Shown: positions 22,153 to 32,160 of the stretch, piece by piece
How positions within the stretch are numbered: the first letter of the stretch is position 1
How the letters are laid out: the number at the start of each line of letters is the position of its first letter
NCBI GenBank assembly: GCA_016617785.1
Contig: JADILM010000008.1
Location: forward strand, 124,001-188,000
DNA: 64,000 nucleotides
Direction: 5' to 3'
DNA from: Sporobolomyces roseus
Lineage: Eukaryota; Basidiomycota; Microbotryomycetes; Sporidiobolales; Sporidiobolaceae
Program-made: the position numbers and the translations under genes
Notes under the pieces: model-generated
Seen by the model: only the letters and a program-made list of their open reading frames with translations
The model's database searches: none
What the model was told of the DNA's origin: nothing

Positions 22153-22981
22153 AAATCGCCCTTTCCCTCCTCCTTTCGCCCTTTCGACCGTTCCCCCCTC
22201 ATCTACTTGCGAATCTACATATCATCGAATGCATCCTACTCCCTCCGCTTTCCTCGCACTACCATTAATCTCCTCCTCCGTGATACCCGTTGGTTGTACA
22301 TCTCCCCTCATCCTCCTCATCCCCTCTCGAATCAAAACTCGATACCGGAAGTCGAGTCGCAGCGTTCAAAACAGGTCACGGAGAGGTAGGGAGACGATTC
22401 TGAGCGACTCTGCTCTTGCCTCTTCGGACGCTAGCTTCGATCTTCTCTTTCCCTATCCCCTTTCTGCCCCCTCCCTAAATCGCTCTAACCCTTTCCTACA
22501 ACTCGGCAGAGCCTTTGTGTTCACCTTCAACCGAGTCCTCAACCTCAACTTCAAGTCATCTACTCATAACATCGTAGGAAAGGGCAAACGATCTTTTCGA
22601 AATTGGGCGAAAGAACGAGCGAAGATCGAATGGTCGGAAATACTCTATTTGAAGTTGTTCCATCCCTCTTCTCAGGGCTCATCTCGTTCAAGACTCAGAC
22701 GAGTATGTGGCAGTATACAGAGGGGTACACTTATCATCGGAGGAGTAAGGAAGAGAGGTGTTTGTCGTTTTCGCACGTGTTTCTGCAACTCTCTCGTTTC
22801 GTTCTGTAACTCTCTCTCCCTCTCCTTTTGGTCAGTGTTGCTCGACTACTGTTATTCACTCTTTCGAGCGAAATGGTTTCTGCTTCATCGGAGTTGCCGC
22901 GGACTCGCTGTTTCTTCTCTCCTTTTCCCTCTCTTCTCCTTCTCTCTTTCTCCTACCTCTCACAGACTTCGACGAGCGACC
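22153..22981. other. intergenic gap upstream of gene D
   Basis: About 830 bp, strongly CT-rich (TTCCTCCCC, CTCTCTCCCTCTCC), holding the FYR gene 3' UTR and the promoter and 5' leader of NYN-LOTUS gene D. A long open frame reads through 21674-23170 in another phase but has the composition of CT-rich leader DNA, not protein. CCGCGG at 22897-22902 is annotated separately. No RNA gene seen. Confidence 0.5.
22897..22902 (+). promoter_or_regulatory. CCGCGG motif upstream of gene D
   Basis: CCGCGG, 80 nt before the ATG of gene D, in context TTGCCGCGGACTC. The preceding T of the TCCGCGG consensus is on the opposite strand here (GTCCGCGGCA), so the motif is inverted relative to the other family genes. 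Confidence 0.35.
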
Positions 22982-25900
22982 ATGAGCTGGTGGAAGAGCT
23001 TACTCCCGACTCCTGGATCGCCCTCTCCAGCGACTCTAGCGTCTCCAGCAAGTTCGATCGTTCCGACACCCGTTCAAACTCCTCCAACTCCTTCAATCGA
23101 ACCTCAAGCTTCAAATTGCTCGATCAAGGTTGGTGTATTACTCGATGGGGATGCAGACTACGTGAGTTGATTCTCTGCTTCTCAAGTTGTGAGAAACTGC
23201 TAACTCGAAGTTGATCTCGACTCCCACGCTCCTTCACTCAATAGTTCACTCAAGCGTATACGTCCAAAGGATATCGAGGAGGACGATCAGCAGCTCTCGA
23301 TCTGAGAAACAAGGTTCATCATCTGATTCTCGCAAGAACGAAGTCGATCTCAACTTCAGTCGAAATCATCGCCTTCTCCTTCCTCAACATGACGGGACTA
23401 TCGAACTATCTCGGAGAAGACCTCAAGAGCTTCTCACAAGGTTTCAACAGCTCGCCTTATGCTTTCTCGATGAACGATGTTGGATCGCTTCCTCAAGCCG
23501 CAGATGAAGCGATCAAGAGTGCGTTCGATTCTTCTATCTTATCACGATCGTAAGTGCTGATATTGAGCCGCGTCGAATGCAGGCCATCTACCCTTCCTCC
23601 TCTCGACTTGCGATCAAATTCTTCTCGGCGGAACTCACGACGGAGGATATTCGCAAACTCTCCTTCGACTCGATCCGGCTCCACTCAAACAGAAGGTGAT
23701 CTTGTTGCGAACACACAGCTTTTGTGCCGAAAGGATACTCGAGTTGGGTTTGGAGGAAGTTCGATTCGAGGGATTGTTTGAGGGAAGAGATCCGACTATG
23801 AGGAGTAGAGGAAGTGATGGTTCGTTACCCTTTCCTTCTGACGTCTCAAGCTTGATGAGCTGACACGACGCTACACAGCCTGTCGACCATTCAAGAAATC
23901 GAATGCTTCGTCAAGCTCACTTTTCTCGACGAATCGACCTACTCAACCGACTCCATCAGCCAAGCCGGTCATTCCTTCTCCGCTTCCACCTCAGGATACT
24001 CCTCCTCAGACTCCAATTACTCCAGTCTTGTCGGCAACATCACCTCCTTTCCTTCCTTCACCTCCTGTCCCCTCGAACGAACTTGGACTCTCGATCCCTT
24101 CTACTCCTCCTATCTCTCGTCAGCCCTCTTACTCTTCCGTCGTCTCTCTCCCTTCGACCTCGTCATCGACTTCAAAGCTCGTCCCTTCTTACGATTTCCG
24201 ACCTCTCCTCCGCCTCATGTTGCATGAGCTCGCTTCCTCTCCTCCTTGTTCTCGACCTCTACGATCTTTCGTTGGAGAAGTCTTGAGCAAGATTACGAGT
24301 CCTCCATTCGACGTCCGAGGAGGAGCATTCAAGGAATACTGCGAAGCGGCAGTGAAAGAAGGATTGGTTCGAGTCGGAAGGGGTACAATCATTGGACAAG
24401 ATTGGATCGAATTGGCTGTTACGGTCAAAGAAGCCAAGTCAGTTCTCTACGTAAGTCGAATGAGATTCTCAAGCTATGTGGCCAACCGAGCTAATGTCTT
24501 TCTCCGGCTCACTAGGGCGGTCCTTCGTCGAGCACGGTCGATTCGTCTCTCTCGCTTCCTTCTACGGTCAAGTCTTCTCTCTCAGCAGCGAGAGTCGCTC
24601 CCTATCTCCCACTTCTCGCCTCGCTACTCTCCGACTCGACTTCGACGATTTCAGAGTGGAACCACATTTCGACCCTCGTTTCACGCTATCGACCACGACC
24701 TTACGGAAATCAGAACGGCGCCTTCAGGACGTATGTCGACGAAGCGGAAGCGTTGGGACTAGTCGAGACTGGAAAAGCCGAAAAGGGCGATGTTTACTGG
24801 TTGAAGTTGAGAATCGCAAGAGACGAAGCGAAGAAGTTTCTCGAGGTGAGCTGAGCTCTCCGCGTTATGGCGGTCGAGGGGCTCTCAATAACGTTTCCAG
24901 CTTGCTCACAGGGCTTCGTATCTCTCACTCCCGTCGTTCCCGATCAATTCCTTCCGATGGTCAAGATCCTCCATTCTCGTCAAAATCAAACTTCAGATTT
25001 CAGCACTGTCGCATCGATCATGGCCGATAAGAAGATCAAATGCTATCCTCCAGGTGGATTCAAGGCGTATACGAAAGAAGCGGAACAACTTGGGATCGTG
25101 AAAACGGGAGACAAATCTGGGAAAGCGCACGATTTCTGGATCAGATTGATGGTCAGTCGAGACTTCACGCTCAGTGACGCTCTTCCACATTGACTGACTA
25201 GTCTTCGTTGGACTGACAGCCTGCTTATCGGAAAACATCGATCTCAGAGGAGGCCATCTCAAAAGTGCAAGCTTCGACTCCGACTCTAGCTCCCTCCTCG
25301 ACTGCGACTCCTCGTTCGACCTCTACGACTACGAACGACGTCCCTGCTCGCTTCAAGCCACTCTTACAAGCTCTCAAGGAATCTTCGGTCGATCTCCCTT
25401 CTCCTCATTATCTCGCATCAGTTCTCTCGAGTAAAGGAAAGCAACCATACGAAACTGGGACGTGGAGGAAATACCTTGAGGAAGCGCAAGAGATGGGTTT
25501 GATCAACCTCTGGACCTTGAAAGGAGGAAGAGAATGGGTTGCGATTCAAGCGAGTACTCTCTCACTTCATGTCTGTGGACGGGCAGCTGACTACTATTTT
25601 TTCACCTGTAACAGCTCGGGACTCCAGCTTTGACGAGGAAGGCGAGCGCGACAGTCAACTCGAGCGTGTTGACAGCAAGAATGATCAATTCGATTCTACC
25701 TCCACCTGCCGAACCCTCTGCTCCCGCTTGTTTGGATTCCCCTCTCCCTTCATGCGACAACGCCTCGACCTCTTCGACTCTCAGTACCTTCGATCCTTCC
25801 ATTCCTCCCGCTACTCTCGAAGAGTGGAACTCTCTCTATCCGCTTCACCCATTCTCTCCCTTGATCCTACTCCTCGACTACCTCGAATCGTCTACCAATA

Positions 25901-26193
25901 TCGTCCGACCTGCTTCGACAGTCCTCCAAGAGTATTTGGAGTTGTTGCCGGGAGGGATGAAGGGATCTTTCGAAAGAGCGGGAATGGAGGGTAGTGGCAG
26001 TTTGGGAGATTACTTGAACTACGCCGCAGAGTGCGGTGTGCTTGAGATGGTCGAGGGATTGATGGCGTTGAGTCGTGATCTCAGGGGCTGGAACGGGATC
26101 GAAGGCGGAAAAAGGTTGCAACAGTTGGAAGGGAAGGAGGAGGAGGCGAAGGAGCGAAATCTTCCCGGTGCTTTCGCTATTGGGGAGAAGTAG
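22982..26193 (+). CDS. NYN-LOTUS gene D: NYN/PIN-like RNase domain + five LOTUS-like domains
   Basis: ATG at 22982 (MSWWKSLLPTPGSPSPATLA). Exon 1 ends after IKVGVLLDGDADY (22982-23161); exon 2 (from 23245) codes FTQAYTSKGYRGGRSAA, LSNYLGEDLKSFSQGFNSSP, FSMNDVGSLPQAADEAIK; exon 3 (from 23583) HLPFLLSTCDQILLGGTHDG, KQKVILLRTHSFCAERIL, LFEGRDPTMRSRGSD. After a Pro/Ser-rich linker come five winged-helix repeats closing with DWIELAV, YWLKLRI, FWIRLM, EWVAIQ, and a divergent last one starting LHPFSPLILLLDYLESS. The nuclease domain is nearly identical to that of gene C and all predicted metal-binding acids are present. Ends GAFAIGEK-stop. Predicted RNA endonuclease with MARF1-like architecture; target unknown. 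Confidence 0.85.
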
Positions 26194-26530
26194 GAGGCCG
26201 TCAACGGTTCGGCCAGTCAACAACGAACTCTGGGAGGGGAGGAAGGAAGAGTACGAAATATCGGGAGGAACGACGAAGGATTGGTCGTCGCCGCAAAAAT
26301 CAAGAAATGTTCATACACCGTTTTCTCGCACAGACCAGCAAGCTGCATACCGCCCTAGATATCTCAAGTGGCGTTCTGCTCCTGTCGTCGTCGTCGTCGC
26401 AAGAGCTCCGGTAGCTCCGCGGGCTTTCAGACCGGTCTCGAACTTCTTGCTCAGGCTCTTGTTCTCCTCTCCACTTTCTTCTCTTCTCACTTCCTCTGCT
26501 TCTTACACTTCCTCGACCAACCAAGACGTA
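26194..26530. promoter_or_regulatory. intergenic gap and promoter of gene E
   Basis: About 337 bp between the stop of D and the start of E. Contains a CGTCGTCGTCGTCG run near 26385-26400 and CCGCGG at 26416-26421, 110 nt before the ATG of E (CTCCGCGGGC). Followed by a CT-rich leader. No other feature. Confidence 0.45.
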
Positions 26531-28498
26531 ATGGGCAAGTGGAGGAGACCGAAACCTAAACCTCGTAAGCCTTATCAGCGAAAGTGAGTCTCTTTCTTTC
26601 ACTAGAACTATCGCTCAACCCTTTTCCTGACTCTTCCCCGTCAACCTCAGAGCTAAAGCTGAAGAGCCCAAGTCAATCAAAGTCGGTATCCTGCTCGATG
26701 GTGATGCAGATTACGTGAGTACTCCCTTCTTTCGTCTGTGATGAGAGCATGTCCTGACGTGATCCACTTTTGCATATAACGCAGTTCAGTGAAGAGTACA
26801 CGAGTAGGGGACGGAAAGGAGGGATATTAGCAGCGATCGAGTTACAGAAGAGAGTTGAGAACTATTTTCGCTCGCAGAGAAATATCGCAAAGGGAACTCG
26901 AATCGACATGATCGCTTACTCCTTCTCGTGAGTCAAGGACTCCCTCAGATGCCTCTCGTCAATTAATGTGGGCTAGTACCGGCTCGTTGTAGGAATTATT
27001 GGGGACTGTCGAGGTTTCTCGGAGTCAATATTCGCACTTTCGCAAATGGTTTCAACTCTTCGCCTTTCGATTTCTCGATGGAAGACGCTGGAGGAGCTCC
27101 TCAGGCTGCAGACGAAGCGCTCAAGAGTGAGTGGCTTTGCAGATTATCCGATTCTTTGACCAAGATCTCAAGCTAATTTTGACTCTCGAGATCAGATCAT
27201 CTACCTTCCTTACTCTCATCTTGCGACTTCGTCCTTTTCGGCGGGAGTCACGACAATGGCTATCATGATACACTTGCGAGTCACGAAGGAACTGAACTCT
27301 TTGACAAGATCATTCTGCTTCGCACTGGTTCTCAAGCTGGACGACGCATCCTCAGCTTGGGACTGAAAGAGGTCTGGTTCAATGGACTGTTTGGTGATTG
27401 TGATTCTACCAAAGAATCTGAGGATTCCGGTGAGTTCCCTCCTCACTACCTACTTTTACTCGCTGACTCGCTGACCTTGCATGCTCTCTTGCTGAATCCA
27501 GGTTCGAACTCATCCAACTCCGAAGACTCAGGCTCCGAAGACTCAGACTCAGAAGACTCAGACTCAGAAGACTCAGATTCAGAAGACTCAGGATCGGAAA
27601 GTTCCAAGAACGAAGGATCCGAAGTGTCAAACGATTATGAGAATTCGGGTGAGATCGCAAGCTCACTTCGAACTTTTCGCTACCCTTCACTGACTACTCC
27701 CCAGCATGGTCAGACATCTCGCTCCATACTACCGTAAGCCTCCTTTCTTCTCTCCGCCTAGCGCTTGCCCTCAAACGCGCTAATTAACTCTGTTTCGCTT
27801 CAAAGTCTTCTTCACCGTCGACTTCGCCGCCTCCTCCGCTAGACCGTCCGAGATACACGATGATCAATGAGACAACCATACCTCAGCAGTTCCGTTCACT
27901 TGTCACAACTCTCCGAACGTGTCCGTCTCCGGTTCCTTTCGCAACTGTCGCTTGGAAAATGGTGAACGAGGGAAACAAGGTGTGGAACAATCAATCAGGG
28001 ACATTCTCAAGGTACATCGAATTGGCAGCTCAAGCGGATATCTTGACTATCTCGTCAGCTGAGGATGAACAGAACGGATCATGGATTCGACTCTCGGTGA
28101 GTTTTGTCTCCTTTCTGCCGTTGTACTTATGCTGAGATCAGCGTAATCCGTACATGTCTCATGATCAGGTCCGCTATTGGCTCGCGTACAAATACGTTCC
28201 GTTTTCGCTGGTCCCTCTTCTCGAAGCAATCATGAGTTTTAGCGAAAACGGACCTCGTTGTAGCGTTGTTGCAGCTCTACTTCATAAAGACACTCGACAG
28301 CCTTTCGAGGGTCGGCGCTGGAAGACCTACCTTGCAGAAGCGATCGAGTTGGGTTTGGTCGAGACCGGACATCGAGGAACCGGAGAGAAATGGGTTGAAG
28401 TCACGGTGCGTTCAAACTCATTCCTCTCTCTCTTGTTCGAGTCAAACTCACTCCTGATTCAACCCCAATGTTCATTGCAGGACGGACTGTGGGTATAG
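26531..28498 (+). CDS. NYN-LOTUS gene E: NYN/PIN-like RNase domain, acidic Ser/Asp repeat, two LOTUS-like domains
   Basis: ATG at 26531 (MGKWRRPKPKPRKPYQRK), a basic N-terminus unlike C and D. NYN/PIN-like domain, intact: SIKVGILLDGDADY, intron, FSEEYTSRGRKGGILAAIEL, RIDMIAYSF, intron, FANGFNSSPFDFSMEDAGG, PQAADEALK, LFGGSHDNGYHDTL, FDKIILLRTGSQ, GLFGDCDST. Then a Ser-Glu-Asp repeat linker and two winged-helix repeats (FRSLVTTLRTCPSPVP to GSWIRLS; FSLVPLLEAIMSF to EKWVEVT). A final exon after a TTGCAG acceptor codes DGLWV-stop (TAG 28496-28498), matching the SDLWV end of copy F. Compared with D it has fewer RNA-binding repeats and an extra acidic linker, probably a phosphorylation target. Predicted RNA endonuclease. 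Confidence 0.82.
27520..27600 (+). repeat. Ser-Glu-Asp repeat in gene E
   Basis: Tandem units related to TCAGACTCAGAAGAC coding SEDSDSEDSDSEDSDSEDSG in the linker between nuclease and LOTUS-like domains. Such S-D/E-D/E tracts are typical casein kinase 2 sites. The near-identical DNA units imply recent slippage or unequal exchange. Confidence 0.8.
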
Positions 28499-28559
28499 AG
28501 TGGCGGCGAGACCAAGTGTCAGCTCTTTTCGTCGAATATGTGCAATTTCGTCTGCATTT

Positions 28560-29668
28560 CCTCTGCCACGCTTCTGACCGTTCATTCGCCGCCGGACACT
28601 ACGGATACTCTTCGAACTTTCTCGGGTCGTCGGTCGTCGAGCTCAAGATAGGGGTAATATGTTGACCTCCTCTTCTCCATCTCCGAACTGAATGACTCTC
28701 TAACCGCGTCGGTTTGTCTCGCTCCTGCTTTCCTCTCCTTTCCTCTCCTTCTCCTCTCCCTCTTCTTCCCTTCACCTCATCTCTCGCGAGGATTCGAGCT
28801 TGTTCAACGACCAAGCTCGGTTTCGCAACTCGGTGAGATGGGTGAGTTCCCCTCCTTCTCTCCGATCATGCTATCCCTCCCGGCTCATTGATGTCCTCCC
28901 GCTTTGCGCAGATCTGATCCATGGTCTTTCAGCACTCAATCTTGAGGCTCACGACGCCGATTACTTCGAGGAAGACACCTCCCGTAGCGATCAGTCTCAT
29001 CCCGCGAATCCCGGTTATCCTCTCGTTCGTGACACAGTCGTCAAGACCAAGTTCCGCCCTCTCATCTGGGTCTTGCGTACCCTCGAGAATTACGAGGGGA
29101 GCTACGGGTGGGTATCATACAAGATTTGTCAAGAGTATTCGATGGTTTGGAAACGGAAGAAACGCTCTTTCTCGAAGTACCTCGAATTCGCAGAGATAGC
29201 GGGTGCTGTCATTCGCTTGGAGAATGTCGAGACGGGAGAGCTCTCCGTCCGATTGGCCGTGAGTCGAAAAAATCCTCTCTGGTCAAGTTCAAGCGAGTCT
29301 TTATCGGGCTTTGACTGATTCACTTGTCGTCGACGACAGCCTCGTCATCGACTCCTTCGACAGCCCGTACCCCCGCGCTTCCTTCCCCTCATGGAGCAAC
29401 TCATGCGATTCCCATCCTCCCGAGTTTTGTGTTCCCGAATCGCCAATATTCTCCTCCGACACAAAGCTCAACCTCTCGCCGACAAGTCTTGGAGGATTTA
29501 CCTCGCTGAAGCAGTGGATGCTGGACTCGTCGAGACTGGTACGGAGGGGATCGGGAGAGAATGGGTTCAAGTCGCGGTATACACAAGCTTACTCTCTGTT
29601 TCGCACTCTGGAAGGGCTGACGCGATGTTGCGGTGTGCTGTCAACTTTAGAGCGACCTCTGGGTCTAG
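28560..29668 (+). pseudogene. NYN-LOTUS copy F: degraded NYN remnant + two LOTUS-like domains
   Basis: Starts directly after E with no recognisable DGD-containing first exon. Around 28581-28650 the frame reads SFAAGHYGYSSNFL then VVELKIGVI, resembling the GGSHDNGYxxxL and xxKIILL segments of the family, and near 28797-28843 SLFNDQARFRNSVRW matches GLFEGRDPTMRSRNS. Stop codons lie between these pieces. After an intron, two winged-helix repeats are well kept: FRPLIWVLRTLENY to LSVRLAV, and FLPLMEQLMRF to REWVQVAV. The last exon after a TTTAG acceptor codes SDLWV-stop (TAG 29666-29668), like DGLWV in E. Either a pseudogene or a functional LOTUS-only gene with an unidentified start. Intact repeats and splice sites favour recent loss of the nuclease half. 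Confidence 0.6.
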
Positions 29669-30110
29669 GGTTCAGCTGAGACGGAAGTATGCGATGAAAT
29701 TCAGCTTCTGGGGTTATGTATCGTGCGTTGCGAAAGCTTTTTGTTTGCAACTGCAGGCCACCTACGAGAGTAGCTCCAGCGCTGTGGAGTCCTACTTATA
29801 TCATCAACAAGAGCTACGAAGCGTGGGAGTTTCAGGTGCAACGACAATCCAGTGACAGAGCAAGCGAAAGTAAATTGCGAAACCTTCGTTGCTCCCTCGC
29901 TGCAACGCCTCGTACAGTACTCGCAGCGGATTCGAAGAACTCATCCTAGCGAGCAAACTCGAGTTTCGTGCTCGCTTTTCCGAAAGAGCGAATTTATGCG
30001 AAGCGAGACTCTCGGAAGCGAGCTCTCAACGTAAATTCGAACATGCTGTGCAAATTTCTCGCTCTTTCCTCTCTCTCTCTCTTCCTTCCTCCACTTCACC
30101 TTCCCTCAGA
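29669..30110. other. intergenic gap
   Basis: About 440 bp with the 3' flank of copy F and the promoter of the next gene. Contains repeated CTCGCAG, GCGA and CTCGTTTCG-like words (GCAAACTCGAGTTTCGTGCT) and ends in a CT-rich leader just before the ATG at 30111. No RNA gene seen. Confidence 0.4.
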
Positions 30111-31756
30111 ATGGCTACTGCACCACTCAATATCGACACGAAACGCTTACCTACGACTCCTCAATGGTCTCCCATCCTCTCTCATTCTTCCCTTTCCTCT
30201 CCCCGCTCTTCTTCAACTTCAACTCCCGATGATTTATCTTCAAGATGTCGTAAACTAGCTCGTTCATTCGGAGAACATTCAATACTAGATGATCCACACT
30301 TTGAACCCCAATCCCCTTCAAGATCAAGAGAGAACTCTCAAGAGAACTCTTCCTCGTCTCCCCTTGCCCCTCCTCCTCCTGCTTCCCCACTTGGACGTCA
30401 TTCTCATCATCTCCCTCTCTCTCCTCCAACTCCTGAAGGTTCTCATGTACTCAATGAGATATTAGAAGAAGAGAATGAATCAATGACGGGTACTCCAATC
30501 AGGGATGAAGAGGAAGAGGAGAAAGGTTTGGGATTCGAAAAGGGGGGAGGGGAAGCGATGCAGTTCAAAATGTCACCTTGTTTGGGAGGACAAATGAGTC
30601 TACATGGCGCTGGAATCGCTTTGGAAGAACAGGCGAGAGGAGGAGGAGGAGGAGGATTGGGATTGAGTTTGCATGATCAAATGAAAATGGACAACGAAGA
30701 AATAGGTAAGTTCGCTGTCTCGCTTGTACTCGATTTGATCAAAGTCCAAGCCAGTCCAGTCCTTACAGGTGGTGATTACGTCGATCACGATCGAGCTTTA
30801 CAAGAGGAGCTGAAGAATGGGAAAGATTGGATCAAACTTGACGTTTCGCTCGTCGACGATGAATTGCTCGTGAGTCTCCCCCATTCAGTCTTCGCTCAGA
30901 ACGCTGTAGCCTTATTGACACTTTAAGTACCGTCAGATTGGATCACCGCAATCACAACTGGATCTATCTCGTACTTTCTCGACTTGTTACGTCGGTGAGC
31001 TTTTTCTCGAAATAGTCGCTACATTTCTTAAGGCTCATATTGTTCTCTCCTTGTCTAGATCCCCTTCTACGTCTTCTCACCAGCTCAGCTCCCTCCTCTC
31101 CCTCTCCCTTGTTCTCACCGCATCTCCGTCGTTTCTCCTCCTCATCTTCTCTCCCGTCTCCCACACTCTCATCTCCCACTTCTCAGCTCCCATCTGGTCT
31201 CCCTACTTCCTCTCGACCGCTCCACCTCCATCTGACACTTCACACACCCCTTCAAATAACCCTTCAATACCTCCTCGCGTCCCTGCAACCCTTGCACGAC
31301 CAACATCATTTAGTCTCTTACTGTTCGAACGCTCGCTTGACAAGTAAAGCACCTGTTATGATTCTCGTTGAAGTTGGAGAAGGGGAGGAAGAGGAGATGG
31401 GCTGGGAATTGGAGAAATTAGGGAATCCTAGGATTATTTATCGGGAAGCTAAGATCGAGGAGGTTGAGAGTGGAAGAGTTGGAAAACAGGATCATCCGAT
31501 CGTCACAATTGACTACAAGCGGTATCTAGCGTCGAGGGATGAAGGGGAATCGAGGAAGCTGGTCGAGGGCCTGCATGAGAAAGGGTTTTTGGTCAAAGTC
31601 GGAGGAGTTCCGAGGTACGCTCTCTTCGCTCACCTCCATCGATCCTTCCGCGATACTGATGGAGGCCACGCATATTGGCTGTACAGGTTCCCCGATCATG
31701 AAAGGAAATCAATCGAGCTCAATCTGAAGGATTCCAAAGTCGATTATATCGTTTAA
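30111..31756 (+). CDS. unrecognised protein, disordered N-terminal half
   Basis: ATG at 30111 (MATAPLNIDTKRLPTTPQW) after a CT-rich leader. The N-terminal ~200 residues are Ser/Pro-rich with acidic runs and a Gly run. Introns follow NEEI (GTAAGT donor, TTACAG acceptor), DDELL (GTGAGT) and STCYV (GTGAGC, CTAG). The C-terminal part is ordered: LHLTLHTPLQITLQYLLASL, MILVEVGEGEEEEMGWELEK, VTIDYKRYLASRDEGESRKL, FAHLHRSFRDTDGGHAYWLY, ending DSKVDYIV. I recognise no family. Splice junctions in consistent phase and the change from low-complexity to folded composition support a real gene. No shared sequence with the flanking NYN or BTB genes seen. Confidence 0.65.
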
Positions 31757-32160
31757 CGTCGCTTGACGCCTCATTCTGCTCATGACCTTCCTCATGTATC
31801 TATCTCACGCCATTATCTTTCCTTGTACCATACCTGCTGACGCCAATTCCTTCCATCTCTCGCCTGGTCGTGTATCAGTTTTATTTTGTTGTTTCGTTTC
31901 GATTCGTACTTCGTTTCTTCTCTTTGTCGTTGTTCAATTCGTATCTCCGAAGCTCGATCCCCTGCCGCGGATAAGCGACTCGAGTCGCTCGCGACCTTGT
32001 ATCGTCGTACTCGGTATCCTCGCGAGCTGCAGCGCTGAGTAGAACATCGAGCTCTCACGGGCGATTCTTCGACACTGTTCAAACCCGGTGGAATTTTTTC
32101 AACATGTCACGAAACAAGCACCTCCTCCGAACACACAATTCAAGTCCACGCACTGACAAG
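31757..32160. other. intergenic gap between convergent genes
   Basis: About 400 bp between the unrecognised protein and BTB2. T-rich in 31870-31930 (TCAGTTTTATTTTGTTGTTTC), consistent with 3' UTR. Contains a CCGCGG at about 31971, not upstream of a start codon. Nothing else recognised. Confidence 0.4.

Noticed and set aside
21674..23170. 498-codon plus-strand open frame across the FYR gene end and gene D start
   Set aside because: Runs in a different phase through real exons and a CT-rich leader; only its last ~60 codons coincide with the true first exon of gene D.
31960..31980. CCGCGG at about 31971 as part of the upstream motif set
   Set aside because: Lies between convergent 3' ends, not upstream of any start codon, so counted as background.
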